The notes under the pieces were generated by a model. That model was not told the origin of the DNA. It worked only from the letters and a program-made list of their open reading frames with translations, and did no database searches. Source: Arabidopsis thaliana (lineage: Eukaryota > Streptophyta > Magnoliopsida > Brassicales > Brassicaceae). Taken from it: a stretch of 64,000 bases of DNA. Position 1 is the stretch's first letter; each line of letters opens with the position of its first letter. Below, piece by piece: positions 11,332 through 22,282 of the stretch. Location: positions 27,327,971 through 27,391,970 of the forward strand of contig NC_003070.9 in NCBI RefSeq assembly GCF_000001735.4, written 5' to 3'. The position numbers and the translations under genes were made by a program.

Positions 11332-11958
11332 TTAGCCAGTTCCTCCAAGAACACCCTTTAGCTTCTTGACTGTAGTGGCGTCAAGGAAAGTAGTACCCAC
11401 GACGAGTTCAGTGGGAAGACTGTTAGCAAAGAGTGCGAAGTCGAGAATCTGCAGACCCGGATTAGCGCTGTTGAAAGTGACAACGGCTGAAGCAGAGGAT
11501 TTTCCCGCGTTGATCTGGAAATGAAGCAAGCCCTGTGGGAAAACCATGACCTGTCCTGGTTTGAGTGTCTGCACGTAGACAGCGTTTGCCGAGGAGACAA
11601 ACCCAGCGGTAATGGAGCCAGTAAGGACAAAGAGAACCTCAGAGGCACCAGGGTGAGTGTGCATTGGGATCACACCTTTAGGAGCTAAGTCAAGTCTAGC
11701 TGTAGAGAGGCCTAGACCGTTCAGACCCGGGAACTGAGCTGCGAAAGCGGGTGTGACAGCGGCGTTGATGATGTTTGTAGTGTTTCCAGGAGTGCCTAAG
11801 CCAGAGAAGACAAAGTCTGTAGCTTTGACATGAATGGGACGAATGCAAGGGTAACCCGCAGGGGTTTCAGCGCGTTTCAGGTTTGCGACACAGAAATCTT
11901 GAACAGAGGCATTGGATAGAGCAAAGAGAAGAGATAAGAGGAAGATAGTACGCAACAT
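11332..11958 (-). CDS. GER1: Germin-like protein 1 (apoplastic cupin)
   Basis: Single exon of 208 aa. The signal peptide is about residues 1-17 ([17 protein letters not shown]). Paired cysteines (DFC and YPC) form the usual N-terminal disulphide. Germin box 1 is [15 protein letters not shown], with two His and one Glu as manganese ligands; box 2 is [12 protein letters not shown], with the third His. An NTT glycosylation site is present near residue 59. Germin-like proteins are secreted, wall-associated oligomers, often with superoxide dismutase rather than oxalate oxidase activity. The gene matches AT1G72610 (GLP1/GER1). A TATA box (TATATAA on the minus strand, 12045-12051) lies about 90 bp upstream. 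Confidence 0.95.
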   Translation of the reverse strand: MLRTIFLLSLLFALSNASVQDFCVANLKRAETPAGYPCIRPIHVKATDFVFSGLGTPGNTTNIINAAVTPAFAAQFPGLNGLGLSTARLDLAPKGVIPMHTHPGASEVLFVLTGSITAGFVSSANAVYVQTLKPGQVMVFPQGLLHFQINAGKSSASAVVTFNSANPGLQILDFALFANSLPTELVVGTTFLDATTVKKLKGVLGGTG

Positions 11959-12044
11959 TTTGAATGGTTGGTTTAAGAGGAAGATAGTACTCTACTTTTC
12001 TTTTCTTTTTCCCTACTCTTCTCACTCCTCTCGGTCTCGGGTGT

Positions 12045-12051
12045 TTATATA
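12045..12051 (-). promoter_or_regulatory. TATA box of GER1
   Basis: TATATAA on the minus strand, about 90 bp upstream of the GER1 ATG in a CT-rich leader context. The position fits a strong TATA promoter for an abundant secreted protein. Confidence 0.6.
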
Positions 12052-13108
12052 GAGAGGTGTGGGATAAACTGTGTGGTGAACATTCGAAAGACGGAGATAA
12101 GCTTTTAGAAACCATTATGGACGTCCAAGAAGAAGGACCACTCTTAGAAACAAACAAAACGCCTCTTTTCTTTGCCTGCCTGTTCTGCATCATTTAGATC
12201 GCTGGTGATCTTAATGTTGATGTAGACACTGATATTTACTATTGGTTGAAGAAGATTTCCAATTTTTATCATAGATGAAGCCGTTGATTTCGGACTGCAG
12301 ACTGCGGGGTCAAGGGTTTTGAGAAGAACAGACAAATTAAAAGACATCAAGCTCAATTTTCTTTTCTTTCTTGCGGATTTAACTTGTTGCTTAAGTAAGT
12401 AGAAGAGAGCATTCCACGTCCATAAGACAGACACGTCTAACTACATTGGGTTGGGTAGTTAAAGACTTATTAGAGTTATTATGAGTGAAGAAGAGCCAAA
12501 GATAAGATTTTGTCACAAGTTGGGTTAAAGTTGACGTAGAGTATACGAGGACAAGGTGTGAATACGAATGTGTTGTTACGTAGTGTAGGCCAGTGGCACA
12601 TGTGACGAACCATTAAAAGACACTATTTGACAGCCAGAAGAAGCTTAACAAAGATGTCGACAAAAATACAAGTTTAAGAAAGATTCTTACAAAGATCCTT
12701 TTTTTTTCTTATCTTTTGTTCAACCTACAACAATAGTATCTTTCTATGTTTAAACCATTGACAATAATGGGCTAAAAGATCAAATATTGACCCAAAACTT
12801 ATAATAAATAGGCTTTGGCCCATAAGTGAGGCTCTGGCGGGAAAGATTAGTTATTTATGTAGTTTCAGTTTTGTGAATACAATGATTAACATGCACTGTG
12901 CCGCACGTTATTTTTACGGAAAACAACTGCAAATCTGCAACGACTATTTTATTCAATTGAATCAGACCGGAATAAACCGACTAAACCGGATTAGACCGGA
13001 AGAGATTTAAACGGCTCTGTTTTGTCTAATTTTAATCACAACCAATTTCTCTTTCAAAGACACACACATGCACAAGCACCACCATATTTTCAGATCATCA
13101 CCACTGTA
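12052..13108. other. Divergent promoter region, GER1 to hydrolase
   Basis: Shared upstream region. On the hydrolase side it contains ATGGGCT near 12768 and GGCCCAT at 12818-12824. Repeated ACCGGA/AACCGGATT-like steps occur at about 12965-13005. Short frames on both strands here lack recognisable content. Confidence 0.5.
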
Positions 13109-14431
13109 ATGGTGTCAATGAAAAGCTTCGTTCATATTCTCCGTCGATACATCTCCATTGCAATCACTCTCTTCTATAACCTCATTTGGTGTTTATTCGA
13201 CAATTTCGATTACCCGATCCTAATCAAGCTCGCTGATACATTCTTATCATTATATTTCCTAATCTTCTGCGATCTCCGTCCAATCACCGTCGATTTAAAC
13301 GATGGAGAAACCACATTACATTTCTGGATCTCCGGCCACCGTAAAATCAACCGCCCTAACCTCGTCATGTTACACGGCTACGGAGGAAATTCGAAATGGC
13401 AGTTCATTCATCAAGTCTCAGATCTATCGAAATCGTTTAATCTCTTTATCCCTGATCTTGTGTTCTTCGGGAAATCGTACTCGAGAAACACCGATCGGAC
13501 TATCGAGTTTCAGGCGAGGAGTATCGTCGGAGGTTTGAAGAGGTTAGGTTGTGGTGACGGAGATTTATCGGTTTATTCAATTAGTTACGGTGGATTTGTT
13601 GCGTACCGGATAGCGAAGATTTGGCCGGAGATGATTGAGAAATTGGTGATTGTGAGTAGTGGAGTTGGGTTTACACAACAGCAAAAGATGACGGAGATGA
13701 AAAAACACGGCGGAGATGTATCGGAGATTCTTGTTCCGAGTAATCCGAGAGATCTACGGTTGTTAGTTAAGGTTTCGATGAATACAGGTATCAGATTTCT
13801 TGACTGGGTTCCAGATTTCATCCTCTCCCAATTCATCGCTGTAAGTTCTGTTTATTATTGTTAATTACTGAATCTTCCCCGTATTTATCTGTTATTCAAA
13901 AATTGACCTGTAAGTTAGACAAATTGCGAATTAGCCCTAAAGTTTATAAATCCTCAGGTGATGTATGAGACAAATCGGCAAGAGCTTGTTGATTTAGCTA
14001 AGAATTTGCTGGAAAGAGAAGAGGAGCCAGAGTTATTTTCAATATCACAGGTAATTTGATATTCATTGATCCATAAAAACAGTTAAAATTGAATAAGTTT
14101 AGTAATTGAATGATTTATTTGGTATTGATATTCAGAGAACGTTAATCGTTTGGGGTGATAAGGATAATGTGTTTCCGTTGGAGCATGGACGTCGTCTACA
14201 AAGGTAAATATAGTAATAGACATTAACAAAATACTACAACAGTGTATGTCATAGAAATTAAATCTCTCCTTCTTTGTATAAATGGTGACTTATTATTATT
14301 AACATTTTCTTGACAGGCATTTGCCGAATTCGAGTTTAGAGGTATTGAAGGAAATTGGACATGGTGTGAACATTGAAGCACCAACTACTCTTAACAATTT
14401 GATTATCTCGTTTGTTTTAGGTGTTCCTTAA
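13109..14431 (+). CDS. Alpha/beta-hydrolase fold protein, membrane-anchored N-terminus
   Basis: Four exons: 13109-13840, 13958-14050, 14136-14203, 14317-14431, giving 335 aa (AT1G72620 by position). A hydrophobic N-terminus (about residues 12-56) is followed by the hydrolase core. The oxyanion loop is LHGYGG (about 88-93). The nucleophile elbow is YSISYGG with Ser159, the acid is in WGDKDNVFP, and the histidine is in IGHGVNIEAP. The residue two before Ser159 is Ser instead of the usual Gly (G-x-S-x-G becomes S-I-S-Y-G). Substrate unknown; many plant relatives are annotated as epoxide-hydrolase-like or esterases. I chose ATG 13109 (MVSMKSF); the downstream Met at 13118 is also possible. Confidence 0.88.
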
Positions 14432-15129
14432 TTTATATTGTTAAATATCTTTTACGGTAGTAAATATATATATACTGTTTATATGGTCATGTTTTCATAT
14501 ACCTGATCCGAAAATATTCGACTGGCGCAAAACAAGCAGTCAAAATCACAACAAACTACGCAATTTCAGCGCATTGGGTTTGAGATAAGAATATAAGATA
14601 ACTTGTGTTTCAAGGCACTTTTTTAGTTAACGGAAACTAAGGAACATAATTTGGCAATGCTGTAATTATAGGGGAAAAAGGTATATAAAATTTGAATTCA
14701 AATCTAAGTTTGTTTCCCATGTACTCGTAGTTTTTTTAGATATATCCCGAAACGATTTTAGCAGTGTTGGTTGGCCATAATTTTCAGTTGGATCAATATA
14801 AAATTTATGATTTTATGCTAACTTTTATGTTGGTTTCGTGTTATTCTTTGTTTTCGTGGCTATGTACTATTTGCTAATAGTTTTTTGGTCTTGATACTTC
14901 AATTTATTTTACATCAACTAAAATATTTAAAACACTGATTTAATCAAGGAATAGAATTTCAGTTAGAATTAAAAAAAGAACGCAGATAGGCAATGATTGT
15001 GAAGCCGAGAGTGACGAGGTTTTCCAGGTTTATTGTGTTAGCAATCTCTAGTTTTCAAGAATTAGGATCTAAAACTCAAATGAGCATCAAACTAACGATG
15101 TATCTGCTTTGGTTTAGAAGCAAATAATT
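14432..15129. other. Intergenic spacer
   Basis: AT-rich spacer after the hydrolase gene. No coding region, repeat or RNA gene was recognised. Confidence 0.5.
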
Positions 15130-15400
15130 GGTAGAGTCACCTTTCCTATGACTTCTTCCGAAGAAGTTCGTCCTCTTTACCTGGTGCATTGACAAAAGGG
15201 TTACACCGAAGACATTGGAGATCTTTGCATTTTCTTTGGTATAAACGAGGCTTTTTGTGTCAAATTAAAGCGAGCATGTACCGTGGCCTCAAACCTAACT
15301 CTATATACTTCATCGACCACCGTCGTGTTTATCGCTACGACAGCCCACACCTATATATAAAAATCTCACAGGTTAGCCCAAAACGTTTACTCGTCCTGTG
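15130..15400 (+). pseudogene. Relic of an F-box/DUF295 (KIB-type) gene
   Basis: Two frames together recall the C-terminal part of Brassicaceae DUF295 F-box proteins. One frame reads GYTEDIGDLCIFFGINEAFCV from about 15199; the next reads SMYRGLKPNSIYFIDHRRVYRYD, to about 15340. Family members carry patterns like 'IGDLCLFLG..EAFCV', then 'GLKPN.IYF..D'. The change of frame falls near 15265-15275 and marks a frameshift. No F-box or start codon was found upstream, so only about 70-90 codons of a 350-400 residue family remain. This large family births and loses copies often, so a dead fragment is expected. It is most likely not expressed as protein. Confidence 0.6.
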
Positions 15401-15879
15401 AATTTCTGGTTTGCTCCCATCCTATAGTAGCTTGGAAATTAAAAGGTGTTTATGGACTTATCAATACTATTAAATCTGTCGTGTTCATGGCTTTAGAACT
15501 CCTTTCATTTAAATCAAATAAAATTTCAAACGGATTTGAGCAAAAAACTATATATAGGCTATTGGACACAAAACACTCATCTATCCAATTCCAACCCTAA
15601 GCTTGGTCGGTTCGGTGAGTGTGCTTCAGTATTGGTGTGATTTTGCGTGAGTAGCTCTTTTCCACCCTTTATATTATAGTCCCAAGACGTTGGACCATGA
15701 GTTAAAAACTCCACATACTAGTGAAATGTTTTTCTTTTTCAAATGTGGAACAAAATTTTCCTCTTGTTAATTTCTTTTGTATTCCATGCAACCAATTTTC
15801 GACACTTAATTTGCCAAATCTCAATTTTTTTTTTTAATTGGACAAAACCTCAAATTATCTAAAAACTTAAAAATTCCTT

Positions 15880-16100
15880 AAAATTTTCAAATTATTTAGA
15901 ATTAATAATAACTACTCGAAATATCCAAATCCGGATCCAACTTTTACCCTATAAGAATGATGATAATTATTCTAAGTCCCTATTAAATAAAACTTAGAAT
16001 AATTAGTTTAAATATTTGAATTATCATCATTGTTATACTTGTTATCAAATTATTTGACACCTTACGAAAAAAAAAATCAAATTATTTGACATATTTTTTA
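15880..16100. repeat. AT-rich nested inverted and direct repeats
   Basis: The arms 15956-15976 (starting AATGATGATAATT) and 15993-16031 (ending AATTATCATCATT) are inverted copies; the right arm is split by a 14-base insert. Just after, TCAAATTATTTGACA occurs twice (about 16044 and 16076), with a related copy near 15886. It could be a small decayed MITE-like element or AT-rich slippage. No target-site duplication was established. Confidence 0.4.
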
Positions 16101-16322
16101 AAAAAAGTAGTAACTTACTAACTTTAGATAATTTTAATTACCCTTGTCCGACAACTGCTACTATTACATGAAATAAACAGGCCTAATAAGACGTAGAGAA
16201 TAAAACAAAAGTTACGGGTCGGGTCATCACAATAATCCGGCTCCAGATGTCTGACACTGGCATATCTTTAACCTCCATAACTCTGCAAATTAAAGATTCA
16301 GAGAGTAAGTAAGTACAACCAA

Positions 16323-16330
16323 AAAAATCT
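16323..16330 (+). promoter_or_regulatory. CCA1-binding-site-like motif upstream of ELF4-L2
   Basis: AAAAATCT, the CCA1-binding sequence, lies about 260 bp upstream of the 5'UTR intron of ELF4-L2. A clock link is plausible for an ELF4 relative, but the motif is common in AT-rich DNA. No exact evening element (AAAATATCT) was noticed. Confidence 0.25.
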
Positions 16331-17017
16331 TTATTTCTCTTCTCCAAAAGAGTTATTATAAAAAGAAAAAAAGAAAGATAAGAACATTTATATATATTCC
16401 CCTCAAATCTCTCTCTGTCTCAAACTGTTTGTCTACAGACGACAAGTAGATTCCTTTTCCTTTGCTTTCTCAGCATCCAATAATTGTCATATTATTTCTC
16501 CATTAAGATTCTTGTTTCTTTATTTCCCGAGATTATTTTCTTGATTTCCTCCTCTGCTTCCTCTTCCCGGAGCTTGTTTTTTCAAAGGTATGAAACTGAA
16601 TTTAGAGTCTTTCTTACTTGTAAAAAATCTTGCTTTGCTTTTTTTGGATTCATTAGATATGATTTCTGGGTCTTAAAAATTTATGGAATTTTATGAATCT
16701 TATGGAATCGGTTTCTACTTTTGTTGAGATTTATCTCACTATAGGTGAAGGCTACTTATAGAATCATCAGCTATTACTTGTTCTCTCTTTTTATCTATAT
16801 ATAGATCTCTTTTTATCCTGAAAACGTGTTTGATGTTTTGTCCGAAATTGAGGGTTCTTGAAATGTAACTGAAAATTAAAAAGAATTTTAATCTTCGCTT
16901 TGTGTTGTTACTTGAAAAGTGAGATCAAGATTTTATAGACAAGGTCAACGGAACAAGAATAAACACTTGTTTAATGTTGAGTTTTGTTGCAATTGTAGAA
17001 TCAAGATTTGAGATTTG

Positions 17018-17377
17018 ATGGAATCAAGAATGGAAGGAGATGTGTATTCTGGATTTGGAGAGAGATACCAAATGGATGGTAAGTTGTTGCAGAATTTCCA
17101 GAAGAGCTTTGTTCAAGTTCAAGACATTCTTGATCAGAACCGGCTTTTGATCAACGAGATCAATCAGAACCATGAGTCGAAACAAGCTGATCACTTGGGA
17201 AGAAATGTTGGTTTGATAAGAGAGCTCAATAACAATATCAGAACTGTTGCAAGTCTTTATGGAGATCTCTCTCATTCTTTTGCTAGATCGGTTGATGCTT
17301 CATCGGAAGGCGAATCTACCGGGACATTGAAATCTGACGGTAAGGCCAACAACCAGAAGAGATTTAGATCCGGGTAA
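17018..17377 (+). CDS. ELF4-L2: ELF4-like 2 (DUF1313 clock-associated protein)
   Basis: 119 aa in one coding exon. The 5'UTR intron (about 16588-16998, AAG|GTATGA to TGTAG|AATC) ends 19 nt before the ATG. The DUF1313 helical domain spans about residues 20-90, with LLQNFQKSFVQVQDILDQN and LIRELNNNIRTVASLYGDL, the coiled-coil dimer region typical of ELF4. The tail (DASSEGESTGTLKSDGK) is Ser/Gly-rich. ELF4 acts in the evening complex with ELF3 and LUX. ELF4-L proteins are shorter paralogues with partly known roles. AT1G72630; ELF4-L4 is the duplicate on the AT1G17 arm. Confidence 0.94.
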   Translation: MESRMEGDVYSGFGERYQMDGKLLQNFQKSFVQVQDILDQNRLLINEINQNHESKQADHLGRNVGLIRELNNNIRTVASLYGDLSHSFARSVDASSEGESTGTLKSDGKANNQKRFRSG

Positions 17378-18438
17378 TATAACCAAAAACATCTTGATTT
17401 TGTAGATTCAAAGCTAATTTGATTGTGGATTAAGGTGTGTCATGTTTTTGTTGTTGTTGTTGTGGAACAGTTATGACATTAATATTGTGTTTTCTTCTTA
17501 AGGGTCTTCAACAGTTTTGCTTATGTAATTTCTGTTGAAATGTTATCTACATAATGTTTATGTCTTTGATTCTGAGATAATAAATAAAAGAGTTCCTCTT
17601 TTGTTAGATTTGGCATATCTCTGAAATTCAAGTTCTGCCACCAACTGATACATTTATGACAAGTTAATAATTAGACCAAAAGTTCTCTAATCATCCTTTT
17701 TATGCACTTCAAGATAATCAAAAATGATGTGTAAATCATGTTTTGCAGAAACTCAAAATTTAGCAATGTTCATCTGAACCTTTATTAGCTCAAAATAAAG
17801 TTATAAAACTCAATCAAAATAAGAAAAAGAAAAACATGAAAGAGTACTAAAAAGTCTGATCTAGCAAAAGAAGATGATTATCCTCGTTGCCTTTGTGCTT
17901 GCATGATCCTTTAAAGTCAAAAAGACAACAGAGACTTGTAGTTTTAACTTTAGTTAGGTACTTTTATTATTCCTTATCTTTTTTCTCCATTTTTACACAA
18001 GTTTCAAGTTGTTTTACAACACAAAGCCTCTTTTTTCCTTTCTTTATTTGTTTCATTTGGCATTTGGACAAAAGAATCCAGCCAACTTTTTGGTTCACTT
18101 CACCTTTAATAATCAATTTCTTGGCTCACATCCATTTTCCAATCAAAACTTTCTTTTGGATATTTTATGAAACTATGAAAGTGAAAGAATGTATATGGTA
18201 GGGTCTCCCATACTTTATTTCATTCTTGCTATGATACTCATGGTTAAAATTAACAATTCTAAGGCTTTCAAAGCATCTAGAGACCCATATCAAATATAAA
18301 GGAAGGAATTTCTTATCTTCATCAACAGAAACATGTTGTTAAATATAGACAATGATGATGTCTGATTACAAAAATAAAAGAAAGATATAGGCAGTGATGA
18401 TGTATAATGTGATTGTCTGTTCATCTCAGCTTTGAAGC
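17378..18438. other. Convergent 3' spacer after ELF4-L2
   Basis: 3'UTR sequence then an AT-rich spacer. It is T-rich on the plus strand from about 17960 to 18060. I see no gene. Confidence 0.5.
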
Positions 18439-20177
18439 TTACTTCTTGTCACTCTGTCTCTGCATCACTTTCATCAATTGTCCTTCCCAGTCAGATACAA
18501 CCTCTTCTCCATTCGTAACCTGACCGAATCAGAAGCCTCATCAGTAACAAATGCTTATTTGTATAGGAAGCATCATCAATAAAATGTTAGAATCCTACCT
18601 CAAATATCAACCCTGTTGGTGGGATCACACTTAGTGCTTCAACACATATACGAGCAGCATCTTCCTTGCTTATGCTTCCTTTGGCTGCAGCACCCTGTTT
18701 CCATTCATAACAATATTGTCTAAAGTTTAAAGCCAAGATACATGTTTTTCCTTATCTATTATAAGATGACTTTACCGCGCTAAAGTTGAAGCCTTGACTC
18801 CCTCCAGGACTGTTCTCCAGCTTGCCTGTTCTTATGATTGTATAAGGGACATTTGAAGATATAGCGGCGTTTTCATCTTGCTCGGCCAGTTTTTTGGCTT
18901 TGCTATTCATCATAGCTTGAATTCCGCCGCTGCTTTCATAAACAGACAACTGCAGCTTCATTAAACCATGACCTCACAGACACAAAACAAAACAAAACAA
19001 TTCCAACTTCCAAGCCTTGCAAGATTGTTGCTAATGCATCACCATTAACTGTCTAATTCTCATAATATGGAACTGAGCATGACAAGGGCAAAGTCATGGA
19101 GATTGTATACTTACCTGAGACAAGAGAACTGCGTGTTTTACACCTCTAAAACTCTTGACAATCGATAAGAAACCTTCCTGCCAAGGAAAGAATGAAATGC
19201 TCCATGTTTTAGATCAATGTACAACTTGATACGAATGGTGAACGGTTTGGTTAAACATACTGTCGGGGATATGACCGCACCAACACCCTTAAAAGCTTTC
19301 TTTAAGAAACGCTCGTCGCTTGCATCTCCAGTCGTCAACTTCACAATTATAATTCCACTCAATGTTTGCCAACGTAAAGAGAAACAACAGATAGAACCAA
19401 GAGTATATATTCAATGAACCAACCTCAACATAAGATCCAAAAGCTTCCAAAGCCTTTCTTTTGTCCTTCACAAGTGCTTTAACCCGAGTTCCTTTCACAA
19501 TCAGTTGCAGTATAATCATCTACATCAGCTAAGAATTAACAGTTCTCAGTTTCACTTTTAAACTTTCATCTTGTTGCATCCAATGGATGATGCTTCTGTG
19601 AAAAGCAAACACACCTGACCCAAATCACTGTCTCCATCAGTTACAAAAACAACGTCTTTCTCTCCATCAAGATCATCTTCTTTTTCCTCTGCTTCATTGG
19701 TTTCAAATGAGATACCAAAATGCAGATAAGAGTTATGTGCAAGTCCTGAGATTCCATTTCAACCATTTTAAGTATCTTGCATTTTGTTTTTAATGATACC
19801 TTCAAATTCATCGTCGTCTCCACTTAAAGATCCATCCTTTGGCCGAAGTTCAGGAGCTCCATACCATTTCCTAAGCTTGGGACCGCCTTAAAACAAGAAC
19901 ACACAAAGACCAAACTCAAGACAGTTAAAAAGTCTCAATTTTTCTTCTCATAAAAAATTCAAATTCAAATTTCCATGGCAATGAGAATACCTTCGATATA
20001 ATCGAGAATCTGATCCACAAAACTGATTTTCTTCTTAGCGAAACAACGAACAAGACAACGTTTTCCAGATGTTATCCCAATTCGACATTTATTAGCTTCT
20101 GAGTCCTGATTCGAAGAAGAGAAGAGTAACGAAGGTCCTTGACTGAGGAGACACGAAGGTAGAGAAGTACCCGCCAT
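18439..20177 (-). CDS. NAD(P)-binding Rossmann-fold protein, probably plastid
   Basis: Nine exons on the minus strand: 20177-19991, 19886-19800, 19691-19615, 19519-19424, 19338-19261, 19177-19115, 18949-18776, 18694-18599, 18519-18439, all in phase, giving 312 aa. The first 50 residues are Ser-rich and basic (MAGTSLPSCLLSQGPSLLFSSS), like a chloroplast transit peptide. The Rossmann core starts at DVVFVTDGDSDLGQ (about 108-121), followed by VKALVKDKRKALEAFG and a DASDERFLKKAFKGVGAVISP strand typical of atypical short-chain dehydrogenase (NmrA/SDR) proteins. The dinucleotide loop is TDGDSDLG, not TGATGxxG, so cofactor binding is uncertain. AT1G72640 by position; substrate unknown. Confidence 0.9.
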
Positions 20178-20326
20178 GTCTGCAACCACAAAGATAAGGT
20201 TTCGTCCTCACCTTGCTTCTACTGTAAATCTCTCAACAGTTCACAGTAACCCTCTAGATGAGAAAGAGGTTTCTCTAAACCGGGATAACTACAAAAATAC
20301 CTGCTATTGGATCGGATAAGATTGTT

Positions 20327-21143
20327 ATGCAAGGTGTCCAGAGCAAGTCCTTTCATTTTGCAACCTTATCTCAACGTTCTTCTGCTGATAAAGTTTGGGA
20401 CTTTCTTCATAAAAATGTGTGCATGCTAGTTTCTAGTTTTGTTCTCTCTTTTTTTGTGTTATCTTCTATGAGTCTCTTTATTCATAGATGTTTTCGTTTG
20501 ATTATATATACCTTAGTCATGTTATCTATTTATGATGTAGCTCGTTCTTACTTGAGATTGCACTAGTAGTCTTGCTTAATGACATATAAATCTTGATTTA
20601 AACTCCCTCTGGATATTCTTTCATAGAGAAAAAAAATTCTTATGATGATTTTATTGTTGTTGTTACTTGTTTTCTCAGCATTGATCCATCTCTGCTCAAT
20701 CCTTACACCAAATTTTGATGGTATAAGAGGATTCAGTGACAATGCTTATATTAAAAATGGAGTTTATAGTCTCTCTGAACTATCTATGTCCAAGTTCTTG
20801 GGAGTTCGGAAGCACCTTACATCGTTGACATTTGTTCTAAGTTTTCCTATGACAATTCTTTTCGTTTGCACATTCAGAGATCAGTTTGAGATCCACTAAA
20901 GTTGATGTGGTCTGATACTCACTTCTTATCCCAACCTAATCACCATGATAACTTAGTGCTTTTGCTTACCGTCCTAATGGTTTTGTGTTTAGTTTTTTTC
21001 TTTTTCCTTTCAAGTTTCCATTGTTGCAGGAGAAACAGGTCTACTCAGACATGCAACTTCCATTCATGATGCAGCAAAATGATCATTGTTGCAAGAGAAG
21101 AGAAGTCCACAATGATGTCTCAAGGATCAAGGACATTATTTAG
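20327..21143 (+). CDS. Candidate small two-exon gene of 67 aa, unknown
   Basis: Exon 1, 20327-20416 (30 codons, MQGVQSKSFHFATLSQRS then DKVWDFLHKN), joins in phase 0 to exon 2, 21030-21143 (EKQVYSDMQLPFMMQQNDHC, ending VSRIKDII then TAG). The donor AAT|GTGTGC is weak; the acceptor TTGCAG|GAG is good. Unspliced reading gives a 79-residue protein with a hydrophobic tail, which looks intronic. The ATG lies 150 bp from the divergent ATG of the Rossmann gene, so a shared promoter is likely. The spliced peptide is polar with a Cys-Cys pair. I do not recognise a family. It may correspond to a small locus known as AT1G72645, but this is uncertain. Confidence 0.35.
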
Positions 21144-22282
21144 CAACAAAGAAATGTTGATTTATGTTTTCAACTATCATGTACTAAGTAATAATTCAAA
21201 CTTTGTGAAACATCTAACAATTTGAGAGCAAAAAAATTACAAATTAACATATGAGTGTCAAATTCACAGACGGCGTGCAATCCTGATCTAGATAGAGCAG
21301 ACGACACGGCGTGTCTTGCACACGTGACCTAAAACGGAACGTAGTTTACTCTGTTTTGGCATATTAAGCTATTTACTGACGTGGCAATGCTTCGATATCG
21401 GACCAAAGCTGAATAGGTATATACGGATTCCAAATCACAAAATAAAGTTATTTTTGAGTTAATAAAACGCTTTGGAGTCCGGGACCTGTTAATTTTGCTC
21501 TAAGCACTGGAAAAAAAAAAAGCCTAAAGGGAGCCAAACATAAAAGCAGTACCAAAAATTTCCACTTTTCTTTAACCTTTTTTGCTTGTCTAAGAAACTT
21601 CTCCTCTGAAATCATCGTAGATTAATCTGTTTTCTTAGACATGATTAAGTCTCCGACGCTTTGAGGTAACCGGAAAGTGTAATCAATCGCTTGTTGCTGT
21701 ATTTGTCACTCTCCGGCGACAAAACTTGATTTCCGGTGGTAAGCAATAAAAATTCAACCTTTTTTTAATTCGTTTCTACATTTCAAGCTTTGATTTTGTT
21801 CTTTCTTAATATGTTGTTGTTGTATTTCTGTGTTGTATTCGTAATTCGATCTAAAATTGTCAAATTGATTGTGAGAATGCAAGGTCTTAGTTTGTCAATT
21901 GCGAAACTTGTGAATTCTTTGGAATTTCAATTTTTTAATCTTTCTTAATTTTGTATACTTAGTGTTATACTTAATATTCAAAGGGCTTTACTTTTGTTTG
22001 ATAATAGATACTTCTCACTTTGGGGCTGCTTTGTTTTCGTCTGATGGTGTTATTTGTATGAGAATTTGCTTTGTGTTCAGGTTTTTGGTGTGAAATTGTA
22101 CAGAGATGCTGTCAAATAGTAAAAGAATTGTTTTTTTCTTTGGTAAAGTTATATGTAGTACTGAAACATGCTTTGGTAGATTGGTTTTTTTAGTACTTGA
22201 AGAATATATTGAGCATATATCAATTTGTTTGCTTTTTCTCTGTTTGGGATTGCAGATAGTGTGTTCCTAAGTTAGATTTGCG
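21144..22282. other. TRFL6 upstream region and 5'UTR intron
   Basis: Holds a 13-bp palindrome GACACGGCGTGTC (21304-21316), a G-box CACGTG (21322-21327) and an ABRE-like ACGTGGC (21379-21385). The likely TRFL6 5'UTR has an intron at about 21739-22255 (GTG|GTAAGC to TTGCAG|ATAG). No other gene was seen. Confidence 0.55.

Noticed and set aside
12144-12434. Minus-strand frame upstream of GER1
   Set aside because: Lies in the GER1 promoter region; composition is non-coding-like and no family is visible.
13022-13108. Longer N-terminus for the hydrolase (from a TTG at 13022)
   Set aside because: The upstream reading starts at a non-ATG codon; the ATG at 13109 gives the usual hydrophobic start.
20642-20899. 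Hydrophobic 85-codon frame
   Set aside because: Falls in the inferred intron of the small two-exon gene; T-rich strands readily give Leu/Phe runs.
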